Assembly (NCBI RefSeq): GCF_003364115.1
Contig: NZ_NXLL01000001.1
Coordinates: 62,001-126,000 of the forward strand
Direction: 5' to 3'
Origin: Helicobacter sp. MIT 00-7814
GTDB lineage: Bacteria > Campylobacterota > Campylobacteria > Campylobacterales > Helicobacteraceae
Length of the DNA stretch: 64,000 nucleotides
Part shown: positions 45,366 through 52,531 of the stretch, piece by piece
How positions within the stretch are numbered: position 1 is the stretch's first letter
Layout of the letters: the number at the start of each line of letters is the position of its first letter
Notes under the pieces: generated by a model
Database searches by the model: none
Told to the model about the DNA's origin: nothing
Seen by the model: only the letters and a program-made list of their open reading frames with translations
Program-made: the position numbers and the translations under genes

Positions 45366-46121
45366 TTACCACGTCTCCAAAGTGGTTTTGTCAGAATCTT
45401 GTGGTATTTGGTGCAAGCCCTCTAAATTTGGCGCAAAAAACTTTGTGGCGTGAGAATCTGGTGTTTGTGAATGCTGAAAATCTCTTTTAAAAATTATTGC
45501 CTGCGATTGCTTTTTAGCAAGTATTTCATCGACATAGGCGATATTTTGCGCGCTTTGGGTGGTTTGATACAAGCTAAGGGCGTTTGTGTAAGCGATTTTG
45601 CTCTCACTCAAACGCTCCAGCATAAAAAGCGTATTGCCAAGATTATGCCAAATTTTGGCACGCTGAAGCCTAGAGCTTATTCCATTAGATGTATCACCTT
45701 CGCGGAAGTGAATTCCGCTCGGCTCCGCGAAAGCTTGTTTACACTTCGCTTGCGCGCACATACTCGGCGTTTTTTGATTGCTCTGATCTGTGGATTCTGC
45801 AATGTTGTTTGGTTGATGAGATTGTAAGATTCTATCCTGCTGGTTAGAATCTAACGCATTTTCCCCAGCACATGGCAACTCAAGCGCTTGTTTGTAAAAT
45901 TTTAGCGCACTTGCAAAAGAATGCAGTTTGTAATGCGCATTTGCGAGGTTGTAGGCATTTTTGCAAGTTTTTGAGCGCGCATAAATATCATCATAGATTT
46001 TCAGCGCCTTTTCATAATGCCCGCTTTTATACGCCACATACGCATAAATGGCATCAAAATCAAGCGCGCCCAAAGGTGCAAAAGACACACAAAGCATAAG
46101 CAAAAAATAAGCGCGCCTCAC
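45366..46121 (-). CDS. TPR protein (BatE-like) with an in-frame repeat insertion
   Basis: Exported or membrane-anchored protein of about 251 residues. The signal-like start RRAYFLLMLCVSFAPLGA is followed by TPR units: HYEKALKIYDDIYARS, NAYNLANAHYKLHSFASALKFYKQALEL and, after a 65-residue linker, AKIWHNLGNTLFMLERLSESKIAYTNALSLY. BatE proteins have this layout and work with VWA BatA/B proteins, which here are 23 kb away. The linker includes residues about 119-141 encoded by a dispersed repeat (45699-45770). GTG 46121 starts just after the ung stop; a longer start would overlap ung. Confidence 0.75.
   Translation of the reverse strand: MRRAYFLLMLCVSFAPLGALDFDAIYAYVAYKSGHYEKALKIYDDIYARSKTCKNAYNLANAHYKLHSFASALKFYKQALELPCAGENALDSNQQDRILQSHQPNNIAESTDQSNQKTPSMCAQAKCKQAFAEPSGIHFREGDTSNGISSRLQRAKIWHNLGNTLFMLERLSESKIAYTNALSLYQTTQSAQNIAYVDEILAKKQSQAIIFKRDFQHSQTPDSHATKFFAPNLEGLHQIPQDSDKTTLETW
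45699..45770 (-). repeat. Dispersed repeat, copy C, inside a coding region (core 45747-45764)
   Basis: On the minus strand the core AGTATGTGCGCGCAAGCG matches copies A and B in 17 of 18 bases. Downstream on that strand are the arms TTCGCGGA/TCCGCGAA (45724-45731 and 45699-45706), a perfect 8-bp stem. Both are read in frame, without stop codons, as part of the linker between TPR units. Confidence 0.75.
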
Positions 46122-46125
46122 TTTT

Positions 46126-46860
46126 TCACAAACTCCAATCAATGGGGCTTTGTCCGCACGCGATAAAATAGGCTTGTGCCTTTTCAAAAACGCCACTGCC
46201 TACAAATCCTTGCGCTAGCGGGCTTGGGTGCGGCGCGGTAAGAATGCAATGTTTTTTAGGATCGATTAAATGCGCCTTTTTCTTTGCATACGCGCCCCAA
46301 AGCATAAAAACAATGCCTTCAAAATGCCTAGAAAGCGCACTTATCACGCAATCGCTGAAATTTTCCCAGCCAAAGTCTTTGTGCGAAGTTGGTTTATTTG
46401 CCTCAACGCTTAAAATCGCATTGAGTAGCAACACGCCTCTTTCGCCCCACGCGCTCAAATCGCCGTGATTTGGCGGGATAAAAGAAGTCGTGCGCACAAG
46501 CTCTTTGTAAATATTTTTGAGTGAAGGTGGCGGGGGAAGCGGTCTTGGCACAGAAAAGCTTAGCCCCATGGCTTGAGGGATAAGGGTTTCTGCACCATTA
46601 GAATCTCTCACCCTAAGCGCGCCATGATAGGGATCTTGTCCCAAAATGACAACGCGTACATTTTGCGGAAGCGTGAGATAAAAAGCCTTGAAAAGTAATT
46701 TTGCAGGTGGATAGAGAATCTTGCCAGCTTTATACGCGCGCAAGTATTCTGCCCTGATGGAAGCAAAAGAAGGGCTTTGCAAAAAATCGCCCAAAAGCTC
46801 CTTCCATTCGTTTGGCAGCTTGATAGAATCTAGCGTGCTATTCGATGATTTTTGGCACAA
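46126..46860 (-). CDS. ung: Uracil-DNA glycosylase
   Basis: Removes uracil from DNA as the first step of base excision repair. The 244 residues contain VVILGQDPYHG near 71-81 with the catalytic aspartate, LLLNAILSVEANKPTSHKDFGWENFSD, and TAPHPSPLA with the catalytic histidine. The probable start is TTG at 46860, with AAGG about 8 bases upstream; this overlaps gatC by 23 bases, and no later ATG gives a complete N-terminus. Confidence 0.95.
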   Translation of the reverse strand: MCQKSSNSTLDSIKLPNEWKELLGDFLQSPSFASIRAEYLRAYKAGKILYPPAKLLFKAFYLTLPQNVRVVILGQDPYHGALRVRDSNGAETLIPQAMGLSFSVPRPLPPPPSLKNIYKELVRTTSFIPPNHGDLSAWGERGVLLLNAILSVEANKPTSHKDFGWENFSDCVISALSRHFEGIVFMLWGAYAKKKAHLIDPKKHCILTAPHPSPLAQGFVGSGVFEKAQAYFIACGQSPIDWSL

Positions 46861-47134
46861 TAAAAAAGCCTTCTTCGCTCTGTGGTGCGTGCGCTAGGAC
46901 ATCTTTAGCGATATTGCTATCTATTGGCACATCTTTGCGCATTGGTGTTTTGAGTGTCTCTTTTTGGAAGCCATTTTGGGAGTCCTCGGGCATTTGGATA
47001 TTGAGCGTTTCCAAATTTTCCACAAAGCCTAGAATCTCACTTAGTTCTATGGCGATTTGCTCCTTTTTTTCCGCGCTTAAATCTAGCATACTTAGGCGCT
47101 CAAGCTTTTCTAAAAGCTTAGAATCTATTTGCAT
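46838..47134 (-). CDS. gatC: Aspartyl/glutamyl-tRNA amidotransferase subunit C
   Basis: Small subunit of the GatCAB complex that makes Gln-tRNA and Asn-tRNA from misacylated precursors, a route essential in Helicobacter. The 98 residues have the family pattern LEKLERLSMLDLSAEKKEQIAIELSEILGFVENLETLN and the later MRKDVP...FFIVPKIIE. The C-terminal part overlaps the ung start. The A and B subunits are elsewhere. Confidence 0.94.
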   Translation of the reverse strand: MQIDSKLLEKLERLSMLDLSAEKKEQIAIELSEILGFVENLETLNIQMPEDSQNGFQKETLKTPMRKDVPIDSNIAKDVLAHAPQSEEGFFIVPKIIE

Positions 47135-47138
47135 AATC

Positions 47139-47366
47139 CTAGCCCTTGTGTGCTTTGCGGTATTCTAAAATCATCGCATACGCTTCATCTTTGAGCAAAA
47201 GTTTTTGTTTTTTCAACACTTCTAATTCCATATCAGAAAGCAATTCCTCGCCATCTTCGATACGCTTAATTCTATCATCTAACTCATTATGCTCTTCAAA
47301 AACTTTCGCAAAATGCGCGTTTTGCGTCTTTAGCGCGGTTACCTCATCTCTGTATTCGTGAAACAT
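47139..47366 (-). CDS. YdcH-family small protein (DUF465)
   Basis: A 75-residue highly charged, all-helical protein. MFHEYRDEVTALKTQNAHFAKVFEEHNELDDRIKRIE and LKKQKLLLKDEAYAMI match DUF465/YdcH, whose role is unknown. It ends 4 bases before the gatC start and shares the operon. Confidence 0.88.
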   Translation of the reverse strand: MFHEYRDEVTALKTQNAHFAKVFEEHNELDDRIKRIEDGEELLSDMELEVLKKQKLLLKDEAYAMILEYRKAHKG

Positions 47367-47431
47367 GCCAACTCCTTGTGTTTAAGTAAGCATGCATTAT
47401 AAGATATTTTTCCTAAGAAAACATTAAGAGC

Positions 47432-47803
47432 TTACTTTTTCAATAGAATCTGACGCTTGGTGATACGCTGGGTGTTTGCGCTCACGGGATTTTTCACAAA
47501 ACCACTAATATCGAGCATATAAAGAGAATCCTCCAAAGGATTTATGCGCGCGGTGAAAAAATAGCCCTTTTCAAATTGCGCCTCTAAAAGCCTGCATTCG
47601 TTTAATCCTAGCGTTTGCAGGCATTTTAGGGCAAGATTTTGCATACTTTTTGCATAGAGTTCAAGTTGAGTTTTTGCGTGGATATGGGCTTTTGGCGCGA
47701 CTGGTGAAAAGGCAAAAAGATAACTTAGAGTAAGCGTAATAAAAATAAACAAAAACACGCTATAAAGTGTGCTAAAGGCGCGTGTTTTATAAAATTTTTG
47801 CAT
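47432..47803 (-). CDS. Third pseudopilin-like membrane protein
   Basis: A 123-residue protein with one N-terminal membrane helix (STLYSVFLFIFITLTLSYLFAF, residues 11-32) preceded by the basic KFYKTRA, then a small periplasmic domain with two cysteines (LKCLQ, NECRL). This is the general layout of a type IV pilin-like subunit, but the glutamate at +5 is not present. It begins directly after the stop of the 251-residue gene, so it belongs to the same transcript. Confidence 0.65.
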   Translation of the reverse strand: MQKFYKTRAFSTLYSVFLFIFITLTLSYLFAFSPVAPKAHIHAKTQLELYAKSMQNLALKCLQTLGLNECRLLEAQFEKGYFFTARINPLEDSLYMLDISGFVKNPVSANTQRITKRQILLKK

Positions 47804-48559
47804 TTATGGAATCTCCACGACAAGCGCATTTGTATTCACAAACGCCCCACCTTCAAAACACAGAGAATCCCTACAAAAGCTAATAACAACAAACTCGCTC
47901 AAATCCTGCAAAAAGACTTGTTTCAATTCAAAACTCTGCACAGAATCTAGCAAAAGCTCGTTATTAAAAAAGAGTTTATTATCCACATACTGCAAGTGCA
48001 TAGTCTCTTGCTCTAGGGGCAAAAGCGCCTTGCAGGCTTGCGGAGGGGTGGAATCTAGCGTGAGCTTATCTTGTGAAGCATTTGTAATCTTAGCAAGATT
48101 TGCCTGCGCGAGAACTTGCCCTTGCGCGTTTTGCTGCAGACAAAGAAGCGCTAGACTTTCGCCTGCAACAAAGCTTTGGGCTTGCAAATGTGAAGCAAGA
48201 TGCAGGGTTTTACCTTGTGTGAAAAGGATTTCAAGCGGGACTTTTGGCAAAAGTAGTTCGCTATCTTGCGCGCTAAATCTTGGATTTGTGAAGTTTTTAT
48301 CCCCAAAGCCAAAGAGCTTTTGCCTATCGATAAGATGAAATGTTACGCTTGTGGGGGAAAGTGTGAGGTTTATAGAATCTGAAAGGAGATTTTGTATTTT
48401 TAAAAGTGCGATGTGAGAATCTAGCGTGCGCGTGGGGGAGAGGCTAAAAAAATGCTTGCTAAATTGCAAGCTCGCGCTCACACACGCAATGCCAACCACG
48501 CCAAAAATCACAATGCTACATAAAAGCTCGATGCTCACACTCGCGCGGGATTCTCTCAT
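47804..48559 (-). CDS. Pseudopilin-like protein with a prepilin-type N-terminus
   Basis: A 251-residue protein. The start MRESRASVSIELLCSIVIFGVVGIACVS fits a prepilin leader: short basic peptide, cleavage after A7, then S-V-S-I-E with the characteristic glutamate at +5 and a hydrophobic stretch. The remainder is a strand-rich globular part with four to five cysteines. Length and layout resemble minor pilins such as PilW/GspJ. No ribosome site is visible; three AUGA-like starts occur in the 40 bases upstream. Confidence 0.7.
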   Translation of the reverse strand: MRESRASVSIELLCSIVIFGVVGIACVSASLQFSKHFFSLSPTRTLDSHIALLKIQNLLSDSINLTLSPTSVTFHLIDRQKLFGFGDKNFTNPRFSAQDSELLLPKVPLEILFTQGKTLHLASHLQAQSFVAGESLALLCLQQNAQGQVLAQANLAKITNASQDKLTLDSTPPQACKALLPLEQETMHLQYVDNKLFFNNELLLDSVQSFELKQVFLQDLSEFVVISFCRDSLCFEGGAFVNTNALVVEIP

Positions 48560-48600
48560 TTTTTATCTTTCATTTTTCTAGCTCTCATTGTTTCTAGCTC

Positions 48601-48903
48601 TTATTTTCTAACCGCTTGGGCTTTGATATATTTAAGCGTGTAAGGCAAGGGCGCGGTGGTGTTATTGAAAGTGCAAGAATTAATGTCGTAAGTTTTGTTG
48701 TCAATTTTTAGCGTTTGAGGAGTGCAAGGAAGAGAATCTAGGGCTAAAATATCAGCAAGAGAGCTTGTTTGGGCGTATTGCAAAGAAAATCGATGAGAGC
48801 TAAAGCGCATAAGTGCGAAAAGCAAAAGCAACGCAAACGCGCACAAAAGCAGTGCATTCAGGCTTTCAATGAGGATAAATCCCCTTTTTTTGTTTGTAAT
48901 CAT
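48601..48903 (-). CDS. Pseudopilin-like protein with KKRG/FILIES prepilin motif
   Basis: A 100-residue protein with the clearest prepilin signal of the three: MITNKKRG, then FILIESLNALLLCAFALLLLFAL, with glutamate at +5 after the predicted G8/F9 cleavage. A small periplasmic part carries two cysteines (LPCTP, NSCTF). ATG 48903 is chosen since GGGGAG lies 7 bases upstream; a longer frame removes the leader from the N-terminus. The start overlaps the FixH-like gene by 38 bases. Confidence 0.75.
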   Translation of the reverse strand: MITNKKRGFILIESLNALLLCAFALLLLFALMRFSSHRFSLQYAQTSSLADILALDSLPCTPQTLKIDNKTYDINSCTFNNTTAPLPYTLKYIKAQAVRK

Positions 48904-49459
48904 GCGGCAACTCCCCGATAAAAACATCCTCTTCAAAATGCGCTTCTTTGGAATCTGCATATTTTACGCCAAAGCGCATTTTATAGCGCCCAGCTTTTGG
49001 CATGCTAAGCATTTCGCAAGGCTCAAAAATATTTGGCTTTGTTTGGCAAAGTTTTGGCGTGAGTGGCGGGATATTTTGCAAAAAAGATTCTATTGTGGCA
49101 GTTATTTCATTAATTGCAACTTCGTTAGCAGGATTAGTTTGCAATTCAAGCGCAAAGCTAAACGCGCTAGCATTGTTAAAATTGCTTTTTTCAAACGCGC
49201 GGGGTTTGTATTCATAAGGTGAAGTGAGGGCAAGATCTTTAGAATCTGTGTGTAAAATCACTTTTGTATGCGCTTCAAAATCGCGCTGTGAGTGCAAAAA
49301 CTCATTTATGCGCTCATCAATCACGCGCTTTTTATCCCCAAAGCTTAGCTCATCTACTATGGGATTTTTCACCGCTATCACCACGCCAACGCAAATTATC
49401 ACAATCCCAAAAAGGATAATCCCAACAATGGCTAGGGGCCAATAATTTTTATTTTTCAT
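48866..49459 (-). CDS. FixH-like membrane protein downstream of the cbb3 operon
   Basis: A 197-residue protein with one N-terminal helix (YWPLAIVGIILFGIVIICVGVVIAV), followed by NPIVDELSFGDKKRVIDERINEF and a periplasmic beta-rich domain with KYADSKEAHFEEDVFIG. FixH-type proteins are linked to cbb3 oxidase assembly and heme-copper delivery. A similar gene is located after the cco operon in H. pylori (HP0150). Confidence 0.75.
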   Translation of the reverse strand: MKNKNYWPLAIVGIILFGIVIICVGVVIAVKNPIVDELSFGDKKRVIDERINEFLHSQRDFEAHTKVILHTDSKDLALTSPYEYKPRAFEKSNFNNASAFSFALELQTNPANEVAINEITATIESFLQNIPPLTPKLCQTKPNIFEPCEMLSMPKAGRYKMRFGVKYADSKEAHFEEDVFIGELPHDYKQKKGIYPH

Positions 49460-49467
49460 TTTTTGCC

Positions 49468-50316
49468 TTATTTCTTTTTAAATTTCGAGCTAAGGAATAC
49501 AAAGCCTAGCACGCCAAAAATGCAAAAAAGCATAAAATACATACTAAACTTTACAAAGCCCTTGCCTCCGCTTTCATCGCGCGGGATATTGTTTGCAAGA
49601 CTTGTATTAAAATGCGCGGCTATCAAGTCCGCAGCTTCGCTATAACCATTTAGCACCACGGCTGAAAGCCTATCGCTTTGCAATTCCTCATTTGGCTTTG
49701 GCAGCAAAGGCACCATATATTCAAAATACACACGCTCGGTATCAAACACGCCCTGTGCATTTTGGCTTAAGTCAATGTCGATTTTTTTCTCATTTGGATA
49801 GATGAAAATTGTAGCGTATAGCGGGGCGTTGTCAAGCTCTTCATTAATCCCCTCATTAATTCCATTTTGCACATTTAGGTTGGAAAGAGTATAGAGTTTT
49901 TCAAAACTTTTTAGATTCTGCTTAGAATCTGTGATTTTTTGCAAGCAATTTGGCAAAGTTAGCTCTAAAGTCGCGTTATTAACGCGGACTTTATTTAGGA
50001 GATTCTCACATTCTTTTTTAGAGTCTGCAATCACAGCGACAAAAAACGCAAAATGTGTCTTTTCATAAAGTTCTGCGCCAAGTATTTCAACAAATCCTTG
50101 CGTGTTTGGCTTGAGATAGAAATTATCATTTTGCAAGACAAATTTTGAGATTTTTGCAAAGGGAATCTGGGGTGCGTTTTGAGATTCTAAATTTGTATGA
50201 GCAGTGTTAGATAGAGAGCTAGATTCTGCATTATTTTGAGAATCTAGCGCGTTTGCGCCCGCAATTTGTGCATAAGCGCAAAAGAGGCAAAATCCAAAGA
50301 CAATTCTTAACAGCAT
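49468..50316 (-). CDS. Exported protein with C-terminal membrane anchor, cbb3-linked
   Basis: A 282-residue protein: signal peptide (MLLRIVFGFCLFCAYAQIAGA), periplasmic domain of about 220 residues with a conserved cysteine pair (KKECENLL, PNCLQ), and a final membrane helix (FVKFSMYFMLFCIFGVLGFVFL) with a KKK tail. H. pylori HP0149 has the same size and location. Function is unknown; location suggests a role in oxidase maturation. Confidence 0.75.
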   Translation of the reverse strand: MLLRIVFGFCLFCAYAQIAGANALDSQNNAESSSLSNTAHTNLESQNAPQIPFAKISKFVLQNDNFYLKPNTQGFVEILGAELYEKTHFAFFVAVIADSKKECENLLNKVRVNNATLELTLPNCLQKITDSKQNLKSFEKLYTLSNLNVQNGINEGINEELDNAPLYATIFIYPNEKKIDIDLSQNAQGVFDTERVYFEYMVPLLPKPNEELQSDRLSAVVLNGYSEAADLIAAHFNTSLANNIPRDESGGKGFVKFSMYFMLFCIFGVLGFVFLSSKFKKK

Positions 50317-50317
50317 A

Positions 50318-50428
50318 TTACACTAAATGCAAGAATAAATCCGGCACAAAAGGCATAGCGATTGTTGTAAGGATTGTAATGATGATAAGCGTGCCTAACA
50401 CTTTTTCCATTGGTGTAAAGTTATTCAT
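50318..50428 (-). CDS. 36-residue hydrophobic peptide in the cbb3 operon
   Basis: A short gene: 36 residues starting MNNFTPMEKVLGTLIIITIL and ending in FLHLV. One hydrophobic helix spans about residues 10-29. AAGGAGG stands 5 bases before the ATG, as for its neighbours, which is the main support. It lies 11 bases after the DUF4006 gene and overlaps nothing; the next gene begins 1 base after its stop. It may be a small subunit or assembly factor of the oxidase. Confidence 0.7.
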   Translation of the reverse strand: MNNFTPMEKVLGTLIIITILTTIAMPFVPDLFLHLV

Positions 50429-50439
50429 AATGTCCTCCT

Positions 50440-50640
50440 TTACTTCGCGTCTTTGAAATAAATAGAAGCATTTTCAACTTCTTGAGGAATGCTTTTTTGG
50501 TCTTCTATTTTGTAATAATTAGTCGCTTGCTCTTGCTGTGTCAAAATCGCGCAAGTGCCCAAAAACCCAACAACGCTCAAAAGCACAACCACAGCGAGCA
50601 AAAAGCCAGCTAATCCATTGATTCCAAACAATCTATCCAT
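50440..50640 (-). CDS. DUF4006-family small membrane protein
   Basis: A 66-residue protein with MDRLFGINGLAGFLLAVVVLLSVVGFLG and an acidic tail, matching the DUF4006 pattern. Such proteins follow ccoP in Campylobacterota. ATG 50640 has AAGGAGG 5 bases upstream; a longer in-frame start overlaps ccoP. Probably a small accessory subunit of cbb3 oxidase. Confidence 0.85.
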   Translation of the reverse strand: MDRLFGINGLAGFLLAVVVLLSVVGFLGTCAILTQQEQATNYYKIEDQKSIPQEVENASIYFKDAK

Positions 50641-50650
50641 AACTTCCTCC

Positions 50651-51517
50651 TTATTCTTCAACGCTTAGAGAGCGGATATAGGCATTAAGCGCTTCTTCTT
50701 GAGTGGTAGCGAAATTTGCATAGTTAAATGAAGGCATGATTCCGATATGACCTTTTTTACCATGATCAAGCACGCGTTGCAAGAATGCTGTAGTGCCATA
50801 AAGGCTCAAATCTGCTGCCATTCCTTCTGAACCTTTGCCATCTTCGCCATGGCAAGCCACGCATTGATCAGCAAAGATTTCTCTACCTCTATCAACTTCA
50901 TTTTCAAATTTAGTGCTTTTCACGCTAGAAACTTCTTTCATCACATATGCTGCGACTGCTCTTGCGTCATCATCGCTCATTTCAAGCGGATCCATTGCGC
51001 CCATTTCATAGCCTAAGCCATCACTTCCATTTTTGATAGTATCCATAATGCCTTCTTCTTTGCCCCAAAGCACGAGATTCTGTGCTTTACCTTCCATACC
51101 ATCAGCGCTTGGTCCGTGGCATTGTGAGCATTGCACTTGAAAAATGCCTAATCCCATTGTTTCAAGTTGTTCTTGCGTGAGGCTTTCCCATGTTTTTTGG
51201 TAAGCTGCGTTGTAAGCTGCCACCTCTTTATTGTATTCACCAATTTGTGAGAAAGACTTCAATGGGTAACCTGCAAAGAAATACCAGAATCCCCAAATAA
51301 TCACACCAGCAAAACATGCCAACCAACCTACAGGGACATTATTTGCAAACTCACCTATGCCATCCCACTCATGCTCAAGCTGTGTCTCACCCTCGCTTCT
51401 TGCGTTTTTCATCTTTTTGAGATACAACCCCATGATAAACGCTGTAAGGATGAGAATCACCACCGCGCCTAGCAATGCTAAAGCATTTACATTATCTGAT
51501 AAATTTAACCATTGCAT
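50651..51517 (-). CDS. ccoP: Cbb3-type cytochrome c oxidase subunit III (diheme)
   Basis: Membrane-anchored diheme cytochrome c that feeds electrons to the CcoNO core. The 288 residues have two N-terminal membrane segments (NALALLGAVVILILTAFIMGLYL; WLACFAGVIIWGFWYFFAG) and two heme c sites CSQCH near 131-135 and CVACH near 212-216, each followed later by a methionine ligand (GAMDPLEM, GIMPSF). Confidence 0.96.
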   Translation of the reverse strand: MQWLNLSDNVNALALLGAVVILILTAFIMGLYLKKMKNARSEGETQLEHEWDGIGEFANNVPVGWLACFAGVIIWGFWYFFAGYPLKSFSQIGEYNKEVAAYNAAYQKTWESLTQEQLETMGLGIFQVQCSQCHGPSADGMEGKAQNLVLWGKEEGIMDTIKNGSDGLGYEMGAMDPLEMSDDDARAVAAYVMKEVSSVKSTKFENEVDRGREIFADQCVACHGEDGKGSEGMAADLSLYGTTAFLQRVLDHGKKGHIGIMPSFNYANFATTQEEALNAYIRSLSVEE

Positions 51518-51533
51518 ACCAACTCCTCCTTAA

Positions 51534-51773
51534 TTATTTGCCTTTTCTCAAGGCTTTTTCATTCTCTAATGGCTCGATGAGCGCATCATTTAAATCATCT
51601 TTTAATGCCAAATCCGCGTATTTCTCATAATCGCGCTTGCCCTTTTGTTGCGAGGAATACAAATGGTAAATATAGCCATATAAAAAGACTACACACACAA
51701 GAGTGCAAAGGGTGTAAAGCCCGCTTGCATGCTCGCTAATAAATCTTACAATAAAAGCACCCATCTCGCTCAT
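51534..51773 (-). CDS. ccoQ: Cbb3-type oxidase small subunit CcoQ
   Basis: A 79-residue single-helix protein (LYTLCTLVCVVFLYGYIYHLY, about residues 19-39) with the FixQ/CcoQ tail KGKRDYEKYADLAL. It lies between ccoO and ccoP as usual, and stabilises association of CcoP with the core. Confidence 0.9.
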   Translation of the reverse strand: MSEMGAFIVRFISEHASGLYTLCTLVCVVFLYGYIYHLYSSQQKGKRDYEKYADLALKDDLNDALIEPLENEKALRKGK

Positions 51774-51793
51774 TTGTTTTCCTTTATGCGCAA

Positions 51794-52516
51794 TTACTTA
51801 GCTTGTGGCACGCGGCGCTTTTGCCCTAGGCTTTCCATATAAGCAATAAGCGCAACAATCTCTTTTACTTCGCCTCTTTCAAATGCGTCTTTCACTTCTT
51901 TATTTGTCATTTTTGAAACAATCTCTTTTGCTTCGTCCATGAAAATTTGATGTGCTTTTGCTAGAGTTTGCTTATCGCCCTTTACATACTCATATGCGCC
52001 GATTTGCACGCCACCTTCTGTGTCATAAGGCACATTAAAGACAACTTTTTGTGTGTAAGCCTCTGCAAAGGCAGTTTCAAAATCCACATCTTTATCATAG
52101 AGATGTTTATATGCAGGCATAATCGAACCAGCTACGCGAGAAGTAGGCTCCCACATATGCCCATCATGCCAGTCGATTGAGCTTTTATCGCCGATTCTAT
52201 GCAAATCTGGTCCTGTCCTTTTTGAGCCCCAAAGGAAAGGTCTATCATAAGCGTATTCTCCGCTATAGCTGTAACTTCCATATCTAGCAGTTTCAGCTTG
52301 GAATGGGCGGACAAGCTGAGAGTGACAGTTATAGCAACCCTCTGCGATATATACCTGCCTACCCGCAGTTTCTAATAAGCTATAAGGCTTTAATCCCTCA
52401 ATCGGACGCGCAGTTTTCGCAAATCCGGGCAGAATCTCAACCAACCCGGCAATTGAAAACACAGCCAAAAAAGCAAGTGTGAAAAAGAATGGATTTCTTT
52501 CTAAAAAACTAAACAT
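51794..52516 (-). CDS. ccoO: Cbb3-type cytochrome c oxidase subunit II (monoheme)
   Basis: Membrane-anchored monoheme cytochrome c of the oxidase core. The 240 residues include one N-terminal helix (FFFTLAFLAVFSIAGLVEILP), the diagnostic GRQVYIAEGCYNCHSQLVRP with CYNCH near 58-62, and GTGPDLHRIG-like KRTGPDLHRIG. Placed between ccoN and ccoQ. Confidence 0.96.
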   Translation of the reverse strand: MFSFLERNPFFFTLAFLAVFSIAGLVEILPGFAKTARPIEGLKPYSLLETAGRQVYIAEGCYNCHSQLVRPFQAETARYGSYSYSGEYAYDRPFLWGSKRTGPDLHRIGDKSSIDWHDGHMWEPTSRVAGSIMPAYKHLYDKDVDFETAFAEAYTQKVVFNVPYDTEGGVQIGAYEYVKGDKQTLAKAHQIFMDEAKEIVSKMTNKEVKDAFERGEVKEIVALIAYMESLGQKRRVPQAK

Positions 52517-52531
52517 ACCCTACCTCCTTAT

